NCBI GenBank assembly: GCA_029204225.1
Contig: CM055092.1
Location: 86,166,032 to 86,230,031 of the forward strand
DNA from: Diphasiastrum complanatum
Taxonomy: Eukaryota > Streptophyta > Lycopodiopsida > Lycopodiales > Lycopodiaceae
Direction of reading: 5' to 3'
Length of the DNA stretch: 64,000 nucleotides
A program made the position numbers and the translations under genes. The notes below the pieces were generated by a model. That model made no database searches, had not been told where the DNA came from, and worked only from the letters and a program-made list of their open reading frames with translations. Of this stretch, positions 26,481 to 39,250 are shown piece by piece (the first letter of the stretch is position 1; each line of letters opens with the position of its first letter).

Positions 26481-27948
26481 AACTGTAAGCTTTGTTTCAA
26501 CTTTCACTTAAGACATAATTTATCAGGTCTGGTGTCTGGTACTACCCCTTAGTACTAACAAGCAAAAATTGAAGCAATGACACTGTCAAAAAAATTTGGC
26601 TCAGATTTATGTACGGCTGGTACTAATTAGAAATTTTTAAACACTTGAGCTCTCTTTAGATCAAAGCCAGTTGCAACACTTAATAGGGAATTGACAAGAC
26701 GTAAGATATTAAGATTTGAATTCGCTGTGGTCTTTGGATAACTAAGTACTATATCTCAGATTATGGTTCTGCAGTTCTATTAATACGATTTTCTCCATAC
26801 TGTGTGAGATTTGTAAATACTTTCCCTGACTGACGACTGCACTTTAAGGAATATCATCACTCATGAAGCGGATATGAATCATGATATTATCAATATAAGA
26901 ATATCACCAAAAATGCTTAGATGTCCACCCTTTTATCTTCAGCAATAGTTGTGTCGAAACAGTTAACTCTAAGAAAAGCAAAACAATCCACCTAGCAGAA
27001 ATTACTGAAGCGATTTGACTCACAGACATTATTTTCATGATGAAGTTGGCCTTGTATGCCAAGCGTTGCGGGTCGAAATCAGCATTTGATCCTCTCGAGT
27101 CTCCATTGAAGAAGTGTCGACTCTGCTCAAAACTATGTTGTCTCTAGAGCTATTGCACATTGCACAAGAAGTTTAATTTAATGAAGGTATACCTGATATT
27201 CGAAATCGTTCCTGGATTAATATCTGCAGAAGAATTGTGAACCTACAGAAACAATGGCGCAAGTGCAACGTCATTACATCATTCCTGAACCCTTCTGAAA
27301 CAGCTATTTTCTATAGGGTTAATAGGAAAGTAGAAAAGCTAGCTAATTTGAAAAACTAAAATACATTATTGATATCCTACGTCAGTGACCACTTAATAAA
27401 AACCATGCTCTAGAAAGGACAATGTCTAGTGATATTCGAAAGAAAAATCGCATATTTGACAGCCAACACCGTGAAGATGTCGATATAAACATTAAACGTG
27501 ATTTTATCATGCTAATCTTAGAATGTTAAAAATGGATCAAAAAATACAGGACAGTCAATGACGCCGCACACCATTATGGTTTGCAGATCTTAGAAGTATA
27601 TGATGATGGAATATCAAGCGAAAGCGAAGTTGTTCGACTCTTATTCGGATCATCCGACAGCTGTGAGTTTTACCCGAGTAGGAAATATATCGCATAGAAG
27701 GTTACTTAGTTCTGGCAGCCTCCCCGTTAGATACTTTAAGTTTTGAAATTTTGAAGTAGGCTTTCAAGAGAAGTGACTCAAAACACTTTGCATGTCGATC
27801 TTGAAATTAATAAAAAGGAACCGAAAACAATTTGCGTCCGAATGCTAAATCTGATGTGAATTTGCTTCAAACAACACACGTTTAATTTCTGTAATGCTAT
27901 GAAGAAATACTTGTTTCCCTGGATAATCATAACAAAAATGCGTGTATA
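26481..27948. other. Intergenic 3' of the AP2/ERF gene, no gene seen
   Basis: AT-rich with stops in every frame. No domain, RNA or repeat structure recognised. Confidence 0.5.
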
Positions 27949-28605
27949 TCAGAAATGAGACCAGAGTGAGGGCTCCCAAAAATTGTCCTCCTCGGTGTCA
28001 ATATTGCTTCTTCCAGAACATGATTCCTCTAGCGGCACTAGCATTGCTCTTGCCATATCTGTTATCAAGTTAGGTAGATCGATCAAGCATTCCATGTCAA
28101 ACATGAGCTCGTTCCAGTTAGATTGCGAATTTTGTGACAAAAACTGGCTCTTCTCTTTGTTAGAATTGTTAAAAGAATCTTTTAGTTTATCTTTCTCCAT
28201 GGAAAAGTTCTCGGACCTTAGGATCTGTTCATTCAAAGAGAGAGATAAAGTAGCTTCCTGAAAATTTGTGGACGAGTCAGCCGAGGCTGCAGCCGCTGCA
28301 GCGGCCGCTTGTATGGCTTTTAATGACAGAGGATCAGATGGTGGGATATACATGTTGGAGTCAGGAAAGTTCAAGGCAGCGGATGGTCCTCGCAGACACA
28401 ATACTGCAACATCATAAGCTCGTGCAGCCATTTCAGGTGTAGCAAAGCTCCCCAGCCATATCCGTGCTTGACTTTTTGGTTCTCGAATCTCTGATACCCA
28501 CTTTCCCCATGCTCGCATTCGTACGCCACGATATCGTTTCTTAGATTGCGGTTCAGGCAGTTTCCCTTGATTCGATCGTTTTTGATCACCATCTGGGAGT
28601 ACCAT
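27949..28605 (-). CDS. AP2/ERF transcription factor, DREB type with EAR-like motif
   Basis: An intronless frame of 218 residues. The AP2 DNA-binding domain spans residues 24-81 ([19 protein letters not shown] ... AALNFP), with Val14 and Glu19 of the domain both present, the pair typical of DREB-type factors that bind DRE/CRT (CCGAC) elements. An alanine run follows at 100-107. LSLSL at 120-124 fits the LxLxL EAR repressor motif, and an acidic/aromatic tail ends ..[10 protein letters not shown]. The likely role is a nuclear repressor in stress or developmental transcription; this is inferred from motifs only. The first ATG is used because it is the first in frame and lies about 100 bp below a TATA box. 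The frame is undamaged, unlike the surrounding transposon remnants, so the gene is probably live. The exact ERF subgroup (A-5-like) is a guess. Confidence 0.9.
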   Translation of the reverse strand: MVLPDGDQKRSNQGKLPEPQSKKRYRGVRMRAWGKWVSEIREPKSQARIWLGSFATPEMAARAYDVAVLCLRGPSAALNFPDSNMYIPPSDPLSLKAIQAAAAAAAASADSSTNFQEATLSLSLNEQILRSENFSMEKDKLKDSFNNSNKEKSQFLSQNSQSNWNELMFDMECLIDLPNLITDMARAMLVPLEESCSGRSNIDTEEDNFWEPSLWSHF

Positions 28606-28706
28606 AATATGATCAGAGACAAATTATGCTCTCTCGATTGTTGTAGAGTACTACCTCCAAAATCATCAACTGTGCATTGCTCACAGAGTGTGCGCCGCTG
28701 AAGGAA

Positions 28707-28713
28707 TTTTATA
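28707..28713 (-). promoter_or_regulatory. TATA box of the AP2/ERF gene
   Basis: TATAAAA on the - strand, in the context CTCTTATAAAATTCC, about 100 bp upstream of the ATG at 28605. Spacing and sequence suit a plant core promoter with a short 5' leader. Confidence 0.5.
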
Positions 28714-28783
28714 AGAGCAAACACAAAAAATGGAAAATCATTCTTCTGGTGCAGTTAGTAACTCAAAAGGAAAATCAGGTACC

Positions 28784-28893
28784 AACATCTTCAGCAAGCA
28801 GAGAAGATGATACACCAATAGCATCCGCTTGCACCAGGAGTGCCCGGAGCTGCAGAGCAACATCGAACGGAAATTCTTGCGCAGTTTTGATTT
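28784..28893 (-). other. Candidate coding exon of unknown gene
   Basis: The - strand has an acceptor-like TTTTTATTATAG, then about 36 open codons (TAQEFPFDVALQLRALL, ending SSLLAEDV), then a donor-like GTACCTGA. The peptide looks like real protein rather than chance, but I do not recognise it. It does not splice in frame into the AP2 gene through the sites I can see, so it would belong to another gene, a relic, or be coincidence. Confidence 0.25.
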
Positions 28894-30519
28894 CTATAAT
28901 AAAAAGTGCTAATTATGCGCTAATGAGAATTAACCATGTGAAAAAGATGCTCAGAAAGATTACCATTCTTTTATTAGCGATGCATTATGCTGAATATATA
29001 TTTGCAAGATAAAGACTGCATGATCTGTGAGAGCGAAATAAATCATGAAGGCAGCTGTATCGATGTGAGAGGGAAGTATTGAACCAGACGAAGAAAGAGG
29101 CAGGGAAATAAAGTAATGGCGGAATTGGAAAAGTGGGGACAGATGTGCGGGCTATGCACGATCGAGGAAAGTGAAAGAGAACATTAAAGAAAACAAAAGC
29201 ATAGAGGAGGAGCCGGCGGATGTCGGGATGGAGAAGAGCAGAGGACATGATGTGCTGGCGATGAAGCAGCTGAAGCGATCGTGGACGTGTTTCCATTCCA
29301 TGCAGGGAACCTGCACCTCGGCCCAGAATTCCACGCGAGTGCTCGTGCTCTATTTTTTGCGATCCATGTTTTTTCCTCCCATTTCTCGACCTAGCTGATT
29401 TTTCCCTTCACATTGCCCAATTTCCTCATCAATTTTCCTATGAACACCAAAATCCTTTTAGAAATTTTCACCTTCAAATTTGCTCAATTTGGTGATGAAC
29501 TTTTCTAAGCTAAAGCTAAATCCTTGTAGATTCCACACGGACTAGCTATCCTTTTTGAGGAGGCAGGTTGGGGAACATCGATACATCGATACCTGCTACC
29601 GGACGGTAGCCAGTCGTCGGATGAAGGATACCTGATGTAACAGTTGGAGATGGATGGCTGAGATTAAACCTTTTTTTGTAAACGCCCTACTATGCAGCGA
29701 AACCAGGCTCCTCTTGACCAACCACAACATGCCATGTGTTTATCTTTTACCTTTCATAGTTGCTACTATCAATTTCTTGCTATTTGCAAAATTATTTAGA
29801 TTACCTTTCAAATTAAATCATAAATCGATCGAATGGTTGATGGACTTTGTCGGTTTCTCATGAGCACCCCAGGGCAACTTGCATCTACTTCCCCCTTATG
29901 AAAGCTAAATCTTTTTAAGTTTCAAAGAGCTGATTTGATGCTACTCCATAAATTGACCAATTGGACTTGAAATCATTAGATTGGTTAAAGTTCTTTGCCA
30001 CTCCTCTATGAGTATTGAGGCCCCTATCTCATGTTCCCTTTCCAAGGCAACCTTTTCTTTATCTATAGTCTCTTAAGATTGATGATTTTTTTCAAGTTCA
30101 CTTCTAACACTGAACTTGCATCTATTCCCTATTAAATTGACCATAAAATTCTAAATCCTTATCAATTTTAAGTAGTTAGTTCTGTACTAGTTGCAAGATT
30201 GTTCAATTAAAACTAAAAGCAATCCACGCTTAATCTAAATAATCTTTTCAAAAATTCACGGGCCAAAAGCCTTTTTTAGAAAGCTCAAATTCTGATACGA
30301 AGTCATATAAGTTATACATTGACGTAAATACTTGCAGGTTTTTTTGCAGTTCATTTGAAAGTTGCCTTAAATGGCATAATTTTCTAATTTTGAAAATTTT
30401 AAGCCTTGCGGCCTTCCCCCTTACTTAAATTTCGTTATCCCTTATCATGTAAATTCTCACTTTAGGTGATGGGATAACACATATCTAATTTTGAGTTTGA
30501 GCATTTTGATTTAAACTTA
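28894..30519. other. Intergenic, no gene supported
   Basis: A more GC-rich patch at 29,100-29,350 has open frames on both strands (76-104 codons), but none shows a domain. The rest is AT-rich and featureless. Confidence 0.4.
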
Positions 30520-30653
30520 AAAGTCATCAATAACTCTTACATTCTTGTATGATATTTATGGCTTTGCATACTAGTAGCATGGACTCAAAGTCATCAACAA
30601 CTTTTACATTCTTGTATGATATTTATGGCTTTGCATACTACTGACATGGCCTC
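30520..30653. repeat. 67-bp tandem duplication
   Basis: Two units, 30520-30586 and 30587-30653, share AAAGTCATCAA.AAC(T)TTTACATT and GATATTTATGGCTTTGCATA, with a few substitutions. Confidence 0.92.
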
Positions 30654-31120
30654 TTGTCACATCTTCATTGTGGGCTAGGCCTAGACTCTCCAAGAATTTA
30701 GATCTAACATGGTTTTTCTAGGGTTTGCTTAATCTCAACACCATGTGCACTCCTTGCACCATGTTAGGGATAATCATTGCATTGGTGCAATCATCACCAT
30801 TGCAATCCTTTTACTCATTTATATGAAATAAATTATAAGCTAAAAACAAGTACATATTAATTTATATGAAAGTATACTACCTAGAATTTTATATATTACT
30901 AAGCTCATAGCCTTTGAGGAACTCAATTAGCATGCAGTTTTTGGAAACCTACAAAAATGTACTTGGGAAGTGAAAATTTTGTGGTCTTCTTTTAATTGGC
31001 AATCGCTACCATCCACTACTTTTGACAATGCAAATTCTAACATTGTGTGGCCATGTTCCGTTTGAACATATATCAATCTTTTAATTCATTAACTTGCATT
31101 TGGTTTTTTTTGGGATTACT

Positions 31121-32164
<1,044 letters not shown>

Positions 32165-32945
32165 AAGATAAGTTTTATGAACGTATGAAGAATAATATAG
32201 CACTACACATCGTTTTAAAGGCATGACGCTATGTATCTATAGATGACATATCAACCACTATAATATTTTATAACTTCAAAAGAGACATCTAATAGTTTAG
32301 CTACATCTCATGAACACTTAAGTGTAGGATTTTTTTTCTTTTTTTGAGACTTCAAAATTAAAAATACCTTACATAGGAGTTTGTGGCTGTGAAAACATGA
32401 ATATGAGTCATGAGAGCGATGCGATGTTTCTCAAAGAGAAGGCAAATAACACCATTTGATTATTGACTATTATTCTCTTTGAAACTTGTTGGACCTTCCC
32501 AAAGATGTGAGTTACTGAAAAGTTTCAAAATTTATCTAGATTTTAACATGAAGGCTGCCAACATATGGTTGTAGCTATTGATTATGCTGCAAAGTGGGAG
32601 ATGCTAAGGTACTACAAGATAAAACAATTGTAAGCATTTCATATATCTACAAAACTTATATGCCATATTGACCTAGATCCAAGGGACAACTAGAGTCTAC
32701 AAATAAGATTTTGAAAGAAATCCTAACTAGAGAGGTGCCATTGAAAGGATGGTCATGCGTATGGACCAATCTTATACGCACACACTATTGCTTACAAGGT
32801 GGCAAATTTTCAAATACATGTTCAATTATTATTGGAACGTGAAGCAATACTACAATCTGAGTCCTTTACTTGGATCTTTTGTGCGCAAACATATCATACT
32901 AGTCTAGTGGATGATTAAATGTTTAAGGGAAGATGTTATCCACTT
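32165..32945 (+). pseudogene. Gypsy integrase remnant, repeat A copy 1
   Basis: The + strand reads a broken integrase: VAIDYAAKW near 32,570 (compare the V.IDY.TKW block), then STNKILKEILTREVPLKGW near 32,700, matching the .NK.L..I......W block of gypsy integrases, then a HIAYKVANFQ-like stretch. Frames are interrupted. The whole segment matches 45,358-46,130 in reverse complement, so both come from one repeat family. Confidence 0.6.
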
Positions 32946-35900
32946 GAGAAATTATCGTGGAAATCATGTCGTGTTGCATGTCAAACATGTTAAGTGAAAG
33001 AACAACAATGTCATGATCAACACGTTAAAAAACAAGTTATTTGAAAGGGAAATCTGGAGTTATATCAACATGGAAGCTCAAGTCCAAAAGCATAGACATA
33101 AGGACAAGGATGGAGAGGACCTTACTAAAGCTTGATTGCAAACACTATCTAGACAGTTGGTAAATAATCCATATTGTTAAGGGGATGTGCATGGACGCTT
33201 TCCAATATTACTTCTTACTGTAACACTGATAAATTCCATATAACTACAATTATAGGAAACATGAGAACATCTCAAGACCTCCTATAACCAAAGTTGTTCT
33301 CTTGGTTCAAGTTGTATTTGTCGTTAGTTCTTCAACAGCTAGAACTCATAACAACACATAATGTGCCTGTAGTCCAACATCCTTCCAAGTCTTCTTGCAA
33401 TGTTTTGCATTCTTCAAGATTTAGTTTCCTTATTCATAGTCACCATTACAATAGTTCTCCATTCTCAACTACCATACTATGTATACATATCAATTGCATC
33501 ACTTTCAAAATTGAAAAAAAAAAAAAAAAAAAAACTCCAACAACCGTTTTGTTGAAATAGTAAGGAACAATCATCAACATGACAAAATCGCAAGATGTGT
33601 GTGCATCACACTTTGTGCACACACTAGATGAGATTGTACTCCATCCATGATGTATGGTGATTCAAACACTCCCCTCCAAAAAATCTAAATAAAATTAGAA
33701 GACATCCATTGTTGTTAGGTGTGGATGGATTTGCAAATGAATGAATTGAGTACTACTTGATTCTTGAAACAACTCTCTAAGAAAACGTGATTGTAGATTC
33801 TTGTATGTTTATTCATATTATGTTTGCTCCATCATCCCTTTATATCCAACGGGGTTGACAGTTACTATACCAAAAAGCATCATCTGTACATGAGAGGAGG
33901 GTAGGCTACATATGGAGTTATGACTTTTCAACCCTTTGCCTCCATTGCATGAGAGGGGTGATCTTTTAGATATGGGAAATTAACCCACGAAATGCAACCA
34001 ACAAATTGGTGGGCTTCTCGCTAGTGCTAGTGCTAGTGCCCATATTGCATAATGCTTCTTCATGGGTATCAACTATCAACTACCAACACAAAGAAAATAC
34101 ATTTTGTAAAAACAGAAAAATTACATTTTCCCACATCGGGGGGGGAGGGGGGGGGGTGGACACCAAAAACAATGAAGCTAGCTGTTGCTTTCTATGGGCT
34201 CTCAATCTTGGGCTTGCTCAATTGTTCTAAGATTAAAAAGTACAATTTCCTTTGCTTTTTAATTGTTGTAGCTCTCCTGTCACTGCTCCTGTCCATCTCC
34301 ATCATCTCCATTTCTCAGCTTAGTCAATTGTACATTCCACTTTTCAGTACAGACAGAGTCCTTTTTTAAATGATGGAACTACTCAACTTGTTCATGCAAA
34401 AGTCAAAATGTGTACATGGGTATGGAACAATTATTTAAAGAAACCTAGATTCTTCAACTTTTTCTGACATTTGTAGCTTAGCTACTAGCTAATCAATCCC
34501 TTTGCATCTCTAGATCTGCTGCTTTTCCTATGTTTCTTCATGATTTGCATGTGATATCTGTTGCCTCGATTTCTACTTTTGATGAATGAAGATTTTTAAA
34601 ATTTGATCAACCTGCAAGCATGATCTTCAGTTTCCAGCAACGTTATTTTGCTTTCTGTCATGCGATCAACAAAGTTAATGAGCCTGTCCAGCCAATCATT
34701 CTGCCCATAAGCCTTTGTGCTGAAGCCAGATCCTTTCTTGGTGGTCTACAGGTGTTCTCAACAAGTCTCATTCTTCATTAGCCTAGAGTACGTTTGCTTT
34801 TTACCGTTTGCTTATTGCTAGTTCATCTCTACTTTTTTATTGCAACTTCTCGTGCCTAGTATCTTTGCTAGACGGGTATGCTAGCCATTTCATTTTTTAA
34901 AGCAACGCCAGTATGCCTTGGCTTCTCACACCTTGATATCAACTCATTATTTACTCTCTCTCATGAACAGCCTCTTTATACCAGATGTCTTGTGAAATGT
35001 CTTGATTCAACCTGTACATTCGTACATTCTTTTCTGGAATTTGTTATCAGTTATTGGTCTTTTACTTGTTGTCTCTATACATTCTACAACTTTAGTAATC
35101 CACTCTTATCAGGTATTATGCTGCTTCTTTTCATCTTTCCATGAATTGGTCTCTGATTCTCCATAACGTTGACTCAAGCTTGTACTCAATCTGTTGGCTA
35201 TCTTCTCAGCTTCTGCCAAGGAGAATTTGTTGACTACATAGGCCTACCGATTGTCATTACCCGACATAGCTTGGTCTTGATTCTTGGATATCCTAAGGTC
35301 TACCCTAACTTACTGTTAGAATTCGGGCATAGGAAAAAGAGTGGGCAGCGTAACATACTACGATGCATGTGCCTGGTATCCTACCGATTAGTTTATCAAG
35401 AGCAACTACTGATTTGCAGCGATTTGCAGGTTTTAATTATGGAGCAGCGTCAGTATAAGATCTTCTGTTTAGGTTCTGATCATAGAGCAACGACATTTTA
35501 AGATTATGTGTTAATGAATATGCCACCCTGTCTCATTACGATGCCATTAACATTTATCCAAGGCATCTTAATGAAGAAGGGAGTAACCAAACTGGAACAT
35601 TTAGCAAATAACATTTACTCTTTGTAAAATAAGGAGTAGAACTCTTATAAAACAACAGGGAAGTTTTAACATGTATAGAAATAACAATAAGTCAGGGTAG
35701 ACTGTAGCCGTATTCCAGTAGTGTTACAAAGTCTCAAACCAGCTCTCTATATTGGACTACTCCTGGTTTCTAACCGATCACTCTTGTGCAACCGATCTCT
35801 TCATCCTACCTGGAATGTAGGTACCACACTGGGTAAGATCTGTGGTTTACTCGTTTAACAGCTTGTTTTTCATTACTACTCATAACTTAGTGTGTCTCAT

Positions 35901-37404
35901 TGTTGTTAACTTTTGCTTTTGCTTCTTATTTAGCTCTCTGTTGCACACAGGTCCATTTTTGTCAGCTATTATAGCTCGCTGTCAGTAGCATATTGAGGTT
36001 CTGACATTACCAAATGTACCTTATCTGGTTTGGTGGTTTTCTGGATTTCCCAGGATGCTGTCTGCCCTTTTTAACTAACCAGGTCGTCACTTTCAGGTAA
36101 ATCTTTTGAATTGAACTCTTATACAGTTCTTTATTGCTCACTGCTAGATCCTTAAGTGACTTTTATGGGCTGGCTTTAAAAAGCAATTTCCTTGCAGGAG
36201 TCAAGCTCCCCTTGATCCCACTAATGTCTTGAACATACTAATGTTTTTCTTGATGTTATTTTCCACTCTCATTTGGTCTTTATAATGAAGTTATGACTTT
36301 TTTGAGCAGTGTTTAAAGGATCCTCTGTAGCAAGACGAGGTCCATTATATTGGTTGCATTGAAGGTTTGCATTATCTTTCCTTTCAGGACTGTCCTTTTG
36401 ATTACTGTTGTCAGCATCTATTTTACAGCTTTATTGTTGCAACACGAGGACTGGTAAATACATTCTTTTTGCTATTGGTTGCTTCTGCACTTTCGAGTTG
36501 AACTCTTTCTCATTCCTTTGCTATTTCAGGTGCTTCTTCAAATTTGTTTGGCTGCTTATTACAGCCCACTTGTGAAAAAGTTCAAAATTAACTGATTAGG
36601 TGCATCTCTTCCTCTTGGTTGATTTCTAGAAATCAGCTGAACCTATCTAAATATTTTTGCACAATTTATTCCTCTCCTAATACATGATAGTTAGAATGGG
36701 AAATGCTTCCCTTATGCTCATCAAGGATCTATTGGTGATTGCTATGTTTCTGACATTCGAACTTGTTCGTTTTCTATAACACTCTTTTAGCTTCAGCACT
36801 AAGAAACATGAAGAAATGCAATTTCTGCTCATTAGGCTTCATCAGACCATGTAATGGACAGTGCAACTTGTTTCAAGTAGGGATTTGCTTCGTTTTCACC
36901 CTGGCTTGAATAGTTCCATTTGCAACACAAAGTATTCTTTTTTTTTTCATTAGGATTAACTACTACTAGTTACATTTTTTGTTCTTCTTCTTTTGAGGTT
37001 TATGCTTCAGATTTGCATCTGGTAAACTGAGTGTTCAACTAAAAATTGCTAGACTTACAGCCTATTGGGTTTTTCATTCATCTGCTCTTCTCCACTTGCA
37101 TATAAAGTTTATTACATATAAGGTCTACTATCCATTGCAAATAGCGTGCATTGTACAATCTTCCATTTCTTCAAACTTAAGATGCTTCTAATAGTCCTTC
37201 CCCATAGTGTTTTTTGCATTAATGGCAACATTTAAAACTTGAAAATATGCATCTCCACAACACACTTTTATTGTAAAATATGGCATTTGAAACTATCATT
37301 ATATAAAGTAAATTTGTGCACGCTCACCACATATTGGATTTGTGAATCTTTTTTAATTTCTAAAACTTTCCTTGGTTGCTTGTAGATTTTTTTCTCCTTC
37401 TGTC
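32946..37404. other. Long stretch without recognisable genes
   Basis: Contains a poly-A tract (33514-33534, 21 bp), a G-rich run (about 34138-34156) and T-rich, intron-like sequence between 34,200 and 37,380. I recognise no protein domain, RNA gene or LTR structure. Part may be untranslated transposon sequence leading into the frame at 37,405. Confidence 0.45.
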
Positions 37405-37900
37405 CATTATGTCTCGTGACACATCCACTAGTCAGAGGTCAGTCCGTAGTCACGGGTCATCCCGTTTTTCCTCCATGAGTGAAGAAGAGTTAGTCAGCTA
37501 CATGGATCGATTACCTTCCTCAAGGTAAGATAGATTGTTGGAGCGACTGAGGTCTCAACGAGAGGCTCGTAGCTCTAGTAGACTGGTTGACTATTCGTCA
37601 TCCTCCGAGGAGATTCAGTCGACTCCTCACCCTTATGGACAAGGTGTTTTTTCTTCCCACGAGGGTACCTCCCCCATCCATGCCACTACTACCAATGCCT
37701 CCGTCGACATTCTCAGGTCAGGGCAAAGCGTAGGAGCCGCTGCCTCAATGTCTCTTGTTGTGGAGGTTGCGGCAATGATGATGATCCGCTTGAGATCATG
37801 AGTCCAACATGTCATCCTAACACATCTCGTCGTAGGGACTCCTTACTTCGGGATACGCTTACTCAGGAGGCAACACGCAGGGCACATGATACTATGACTC
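37405..37900 (+). pseudogene. Unknown transposon-like ORF, repeat C copy 1
   Basis: From ATG 37408 the + strand reads a Ser/Arg-rich polypeptide (RSHGSSRFSSMSEEELVSYM) interrupted by a TAA near 37,529, then continues in frame (RLLERLRSQREARSSSRLVD) to 37,801, and further after a shift (NTSRRRDSLLRD). A diverged copy lies on the - strand at 38,880-39,250. The hydrophilic, low-complexity composition resembles the N-terminus of a transposon gag or capsid-like protein, but I do not recognise the family. Confidence 0.5.
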
Positions 37901-38079
37901 CTACATTTGTCACACCTAAGTTTTTCGGCACCCCCACTTTCACTCCTCATATTTTTTTCTCATTTTGGACCCACTGCCCCAGACTTTGCTTATCCTTCCT
38001 ATACTCCATGGAGTCAAGTCGATTCCTCTTACCAGGCCACTCCTTGTCCTTCTTTGAAATGTTGTTGTTGTGATTTGCT

Positions 38080-38800
38080 CCCCCCCCTTTGGCTTGTCCT
38101 TGGTGAATAAAGCTTTTGCTCTCCACCATCCTTCAATGAGAGCTTGTTGATTCTCAAGAGTTTGTTCTCTTGCCTACATTCTTCAACAATAAGGACTCCT
38201 TGAAGTGCCTCCAAACTTGGAAGCTCCTCCTTGATTTCATAGGATTGGACAATGTTTTCAAACTCATCTTTCAATCCATTAAGAATGACTTGGAACTAAT
38301 TCACTCTGATTAAGATGATCACCTATGCATGCAAGCTCTCTATGAAGATCCTTTCCTCTCATGACAAAATTTGAGGCACTCCCATCACTCTTTTGATAGC
38401 TTTGGAAGATTTGGTTCCTAAGAGTGAGCAATCTAGAAGTGTACTTGGCCTCATAAATGGCTTTGAGGGTGTCCCAAGCTTCCTTGGCCAAGGTGCAACC
38501 ACTAATCTCTCTTAATACTTCATTGGAGACATTCATCATGATGTAATGAAGGGCCATTCTTGCCCTTTTCTTATACCTTTGTACTCCTTGGAGTACTTGA
38601 GGCTCCTCCTCAATTCCAAATACAATATCCATCACATATTGGAGGATCAAAATTGATTCCATCCTCACTTTTTCAAATAGAATAATTGGAGGTGTTCAAT
38701 CTCTCTCCTTGCTCCAAGAGGAAGGACCCCTTGGATGCCATAACCACTTGAGAAATTGACTTGTGATGGATCCAAAAAGCAAGTACAAATGTTGCTTCTC
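38080..38800 (-). pseudogene. Ty1/copia gag fragment
   Basis: The - strand reads a copia gag (UBN2-type) core: YIMMNVSNEVLREISGC, AKEAWDTLKAIYEAKYTS and LLTLRNQIFQSYQKSDGSA, then LPSLEALQGVLIVEECR. These match A...I...s..vl..i......A.EaW..L...Y. A frameshift near 38,280 splits it. No zinc knuckle, protease or LTR is attached. Confidence 0.75.
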
Positions 38801-38879
38801 TCTCTCAAAAAAAAGATTTGATAATGGTGTCTACTAACCAAAATCAAATTGAGATCTTGCTTTTTGAAGTAAGAAATCC

Positions 38880-39250
38880 CTACGACGAGGCATGCTGAAG
38901 GGATGTGCCGGACTTGAGGCTTGTCTGAGAGGTGCAACATCATCGTTGCAACCTCTACAACAGGAGTTGTTTGTTGAGGCAGTTTCTCCTACGATCTCTC
39001 TTCTTCCGAGAATGTTGGGAAGAGGCATTGGGCATTATCATGCGGTGGAGAGGAACTCCCGCCAGTGCCTTTCATCGAGCTCTCAGTCTCTCCGTGAGTC
39101 TGCCTACGCGCAAGGGAGACATTCCATTCATGTAACTGAGGACCTCATTGCCACTCATGGAGGGAAAATGGGACGACCCGCAACTACGGCCAGACCCCTG
39201 ATTGGGAGACGTGTCACGAGACAGTGTGGATGAAGGGTGGGTAAAAATGA
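38880..39250 (-). pseudogene. Unknown transposon-like ORF, repeat C copy 2 (inverted)
   Basis: The - strand reads LSRDTSPNQGSGRSCGSSHF, then MSGNEVLSYM and GRLTERLRAR, and further on FSMPRRRDFLLQ. These align block by block with the + strand copy at 37,405-37,900. The copies face each other across about 1 kb that holds the copia gag fragment. Confidence 0.5.

Noticed and set aside
27983-28261. + strand frame opposite the AP2/ERF gene
   Set aside because: Shadow of the AP2 gene; no domain.
28665-28705. Possible small exon (RRTLCEQCTVDDFG) between the candidate exon and the AP2 start
   Set aside because: It does not join in frame to either neighbour, and it lies just below the TATA box as a normal 5' leader would.
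29171-29398. GC-richer open frames on both strands at 29.1-29.4 kb
   Set aside because: No domain, no codon or splice support; strand cannot be decided.
34006-34369. Hydrophobic frames around the G-run at 34.1 kb
   Set aside because: Overlapping frames over low-complexity sequence; no family resemblance.
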